Shown here piece by piece: positions 61,280 to 64,000 of a stretch of 64,000 nucleotides of DNA. The stretch is taken from positions 1,927,001 to 1,991,000 of the forward strand of contig NC_133301.1 of NCBI RefSeq assembly GCF_005239225.2, in the 5' to 3' direction. The first letter of the stretch is position 1. Every line of letters starts with the position of its first letter. A model generated the notes under the pieces. The model worked only from the letters and a program-made list of their open reading frames with translations, was not told the origin of the DNA and did not search any database. The DNA comes from Populus alba. Taxonomy: Eukaryota; Streptophyta; Magnoliopsida; Malpighiales; Salicaceae. A program made the translations under genes and the position numbers.

Positions 61280-61790
61280 TCATGATAACCTTGTGAAAAA
61301 CAAATCGAAAAAAATTATAAAGTTTAATTTTCAATAAACTAAATATTGAATGATAAAATTAAAAAAAATAATTAAAAAATGGACCTAGAAAATAACTCGT
61401 GTCAACTCATGTTAACCTGTCAAGTCTACAATCTAGGTTTCGAGATTGGGATACCCGGATTAAAATAAATTATGAAATGCAGTTCTCAATTAACCGATAT
61501 TGAAAGAAAAAATAAAAAATAATCAATTAAAAAAATCTCATAAAAAATAACTTGAGTCAATCAGGATTAATACATCAAATCCTTGACTTATGACCCAGGT
61601 TATGAGATAAAAATAACCTCATAGAAAATAAACTGAAATAAATCGCAAAGTGTAATTCTTAATTAATTCAATATTGAATAATAAAATTAAAAAAAAAAAC
61701 TTAAATAATCTGTCAAATCTGCAGTTTAGGTCATGAGTATGAGATACACCCGTAAAAGTAAATTAAAAAAAGATAAGCAAAATCCCCTAT
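61280..61790. repeat. Degenerate tandem array, unit about 160-170 bp
   Basis: Three diverged units are recognisable from the core TTCTCAATTAACCGATATTGAA and its relatives, at about 61328-61352, 61480-61503 and 61650-61674. They alternate with a segment of GTCAACTCATGTTAACCTGTCAAG and ATCTAGGTTTCGAGATTGGG type. A partial fourth segment ends near 61780. The array is decayed and has no coding capacity. Confidence 0.6.
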
Positions 61791-62529
61791 AAATGTAATA
61801 TTAAAAAAATAAATAAAAAATATTATAATTAATAGTATAATGTGAGGAGATGTATAGTTTTTGTTTTTTTTTTGTTGTTAACTATTCATATCGCCTTTTA
61901 ATTATTTTTTACTGTAGATATGTGGAATTTCTAAGACCTTCACGTCTTTGATATAGTAAAATAAAAAAATTTATAAATTTATTTTTAAGATTTATAAAAA
62001 AATTATTTTATTGTCTAAATTGAAATTTTAATGTTCACTACTAGAAAGAAAGTGTAATTTATATATGTCACATAGGATTTTTTTTTTAAAAAAAAAATTC
62101 TATATACAATACAATTTTATTTTCAAACGCTACTTACCAATTATGAGAATTTGACATGATAATAAATAAATAAAAACTAGAAAAATCTTATTTCGAGACC
62201 TGAAGTTTATATCAAATTGATATATTTACTATATACAGACAATTATAAGAGACAATTCAATCCAACAACCTTCAGTTCTCGAAAAACACGAACCTTGTCG
62301 AAGTGGAAAATATTAGCCACATGTCAAACACCCCATGCCTCGCAAGCTCGCTCCCACTTTTCAAATTAACCATATGAGAGATCGAGGAATCGAGCCCCGT
62401 GATGCCACAGTATAGAGCTAAGATCTTGAATTTAATATATAAATAATTTACGTGGTAACCTCATTTTTATGCAAAAATAAAAAAATTTGTATGCAACCCT
62501 GCAATAAAAATTACATAAATAATAATTCA

Positions 62530-62705
62530 AGGGTGTAACTTAATTAATCAGACTCTAAATTTATTATCTAAATATCACTAGTTCGAATCTCATAAATTTC
62601 AGAGTCATTAAAAACTTATGTGATATTTTAAGGTTCGTGGGATTAATCGAGATGTACGCAAGTTAACCCGAATATCTACATTAATAAATAAATAAATAAG
62701 ACTTG
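62530..62705 (+). mobile_element. tRNA-derived SINE copy with A and B boxes
   Basis: The A-box-like TAACTTAATTAATCAGA is followed after about 35 bases by the B-box-like AGTTCGAATCTC. Then come TTTCAGAGTCATTAAAAACT, the tail TGGGATTAATCGAGATGTAC and a simple (AAAT)n end. It is one of the clearest full-length copies in the window and the only one on the plus strand. Confidence 0.75.
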
Positions 62706-64000
62706 AATGGAAGGTTAATAGCTTGAAGATGAAGCACTAAGCATAGTCGTGATGCATTATAAAAATGGACTGGAATCACATAGATGGACTTTCGAGAAAA
62801 GGTAAGCATCAATATACATTTTCTTTTTTCTCATTATGAAGTTTAAGATTCCATTCTAAACAACATTTCATAAAAAAAGTTATTTATTTTTAAATTATTT
62901 TGTGAATTTTTGGGCCAATGATGCATTATTGCGCTCCGAAAACTCCATGTCTCCCGCCACATAACAATGCAACTAATTTCAACCAACCTTTCTCCATTTC
63001 CCCAACCGCAAACCACCATGTGAGGGGAGGGCATCTCTCTTTTCCCAACTGTCACGCATCTTTTTTTTCTTTAAATCAATGATCTATAATGTAGAATCCA
63101 GCCACTCAGATCTCCTTTCGTGATTGGCGGAGAGTGCCTGCCACCATTCCACCACCTTCTTTTCACGGTCGAATATTTTAGAGCTAATTTCTTGCTATTT
63201 TATATTATACTAGTTCTTCATCTTGTCAATTCATAATGATTGGATCGAGAAGCACAATAATCACGGGCCCTTCAATTTGTCATTATATTTACCTCAAAAA
63301 ATATTAAATTCATATTTTAAAAAAATATATTTGGTGTACTAATATTATAAATAAAAAATTAAAAAATATATTTTTAACTAAAAAAACATGTTTAAAAACA
63401 TATTGCATCACAATATTAAATATGCATTAAATCTAAAATAAAATAAATCATTTTCAATAAAACTTTTTGTATTTTTTCTTAGACCTCGTTTGTTTGCTGG
63501 AAAATAATTTTATTTTCAAAAATAAATTCCGGAAAAGTGAACTATTTTTTGATATTTGATAGTGTAATGGAAAATAAGTTGGAAAACACTTTCTATTGTT
63601 TGATTATGTTATCAAAAATGAGTTAGAAAATAACTTATTAATATTTTATTTTTTTTCAAGTTTATTAAAATAATAAAGAACAAATCTTACAAATTAAAAA
63701 GTTTAAATGATAATGAAATTGAAAAAAAAATATAATTTTATAAATTATCTCAAATAAAATAAATAATAATTAAAATAATAGATATCAAATCTAACAAATA
63801 AAAAAATTAAAAGATAAAAAAATTAAAATAATAATAATAATCATTTTATAAATTATTTCAAATAAAATAAGTAACAATCAAAAAAATAAGAATAAAATTT
63901 GATATATAAAAAATTTCAATTAAAAAATAATAAGAGAAATGCAAATAACAATTAAAAAAATAAGGACCAAAGTTAATATAAAAATTAAATTTAAAGAGAT
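62706..64000. other. Low-copy island then AT-rich spacer to window end
   Basis: About 62880-63170 is a less AT-biased island with a 70-codon open frame on the minus strand that I do not recognise. About 63480-63660 has TTGTTTGCTGGAAAATAATT and TTGGAAAACACTTTCTATTG words resembling a dispersed plant repeat built on GGAAAA/TTTTCC. The remainder is AT-rich and runs off the window. Confidence 0.45.

Noticed and set aside
62843..63055. 70-codon minus-strand frame
   Set aside because: No recognisable domain or splice partners; kept only as a low-copy island in the spacer description.
1..64000. CRISPR arrays, prokaryotic operons, organellar insertions, viral or toxin genes
   Set aside because: Both strands were read for regular spacer arrays, Shine-Dalgarno-linked genes and recognisable organellar or viral proteins; none was seen.

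Overview
This is a plant nuclear window, most likely from a poplar/willow-type (Salicaceae) genome. The genes are intron-rich with canonical GT-AG junctions and very AT-rich introns and spacers. All recognisable products are plant proteins. The spacers carry tRNA-derived SINE copies and AT-rich dispersed repeats of the kind I associate with Populus. The species call is inference from memory of repeats and protein style, not from a search.

Layout. 1-12.3 kb has no supportable gene: AT-rich spacer, microsatellites, dispersed repeats and two low-copy islands that look like gene fragments. 12.3-17.0 kb (+): a class II KNOX homeobox gene (KNAT3/4/5 type), 6 exons, 428 aa. 17-21.2 kb: spacer with two SINE copies. 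21.2-27.8 kb (+): a neurochondrin-family gene, 18 exons, 630 aa, whose start codon is the last three bases of exon 1. 27.8-31 kb: repetitive spacer. 31.07-32.66 kb (+): a flotillin-like gene, 2 exons, 483 aa. 32.7-36.1 kb: spacer with one SINE and the promoter of the next gene. 36.1-47.8 kb (+): a very large Trithorax/ATX-related PHD-ePHD-SET-postSET histone methyltransferase, 19 exons, 2127 aa, one intron using a GC-AG pair. 49.0-51.9 kb (-): a hydroxyproline O-arabinosyltransferase gene (HPAT type), 8 exons, with an apparent 1-base frameshift at a homopolymer in exon 1. 54.0-58.4 kb (+): a five-transmembrane plant protein, 9 exons, 558 aa, whose topology mirrors animal Tweety proteins. 58.4-64 kb: repeats, including a short direct-repeat pair, a degenerate tandem array and a fourth SINE.

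The exon models were built by hand from splice sites and reading-frame continuity. Summed coding lengths are multiples of three for every gene except HPAT, where one extra base in exon 1 breaks the frame. The six genes do not form a functional cluster; this is ordinary plant gene order with unrelated neighbours. I see no CRISPR, prokaryotic, viral or organellar block. The observations most worth checking are the HPAT frameshift, the Tweety-like topology, the TDBD-like and cysteine-rich modules in the SET protein, the ATG-intron start of the neurochondrin gene, and the duplicated minimal upstream ORFs in the KNOX leader.
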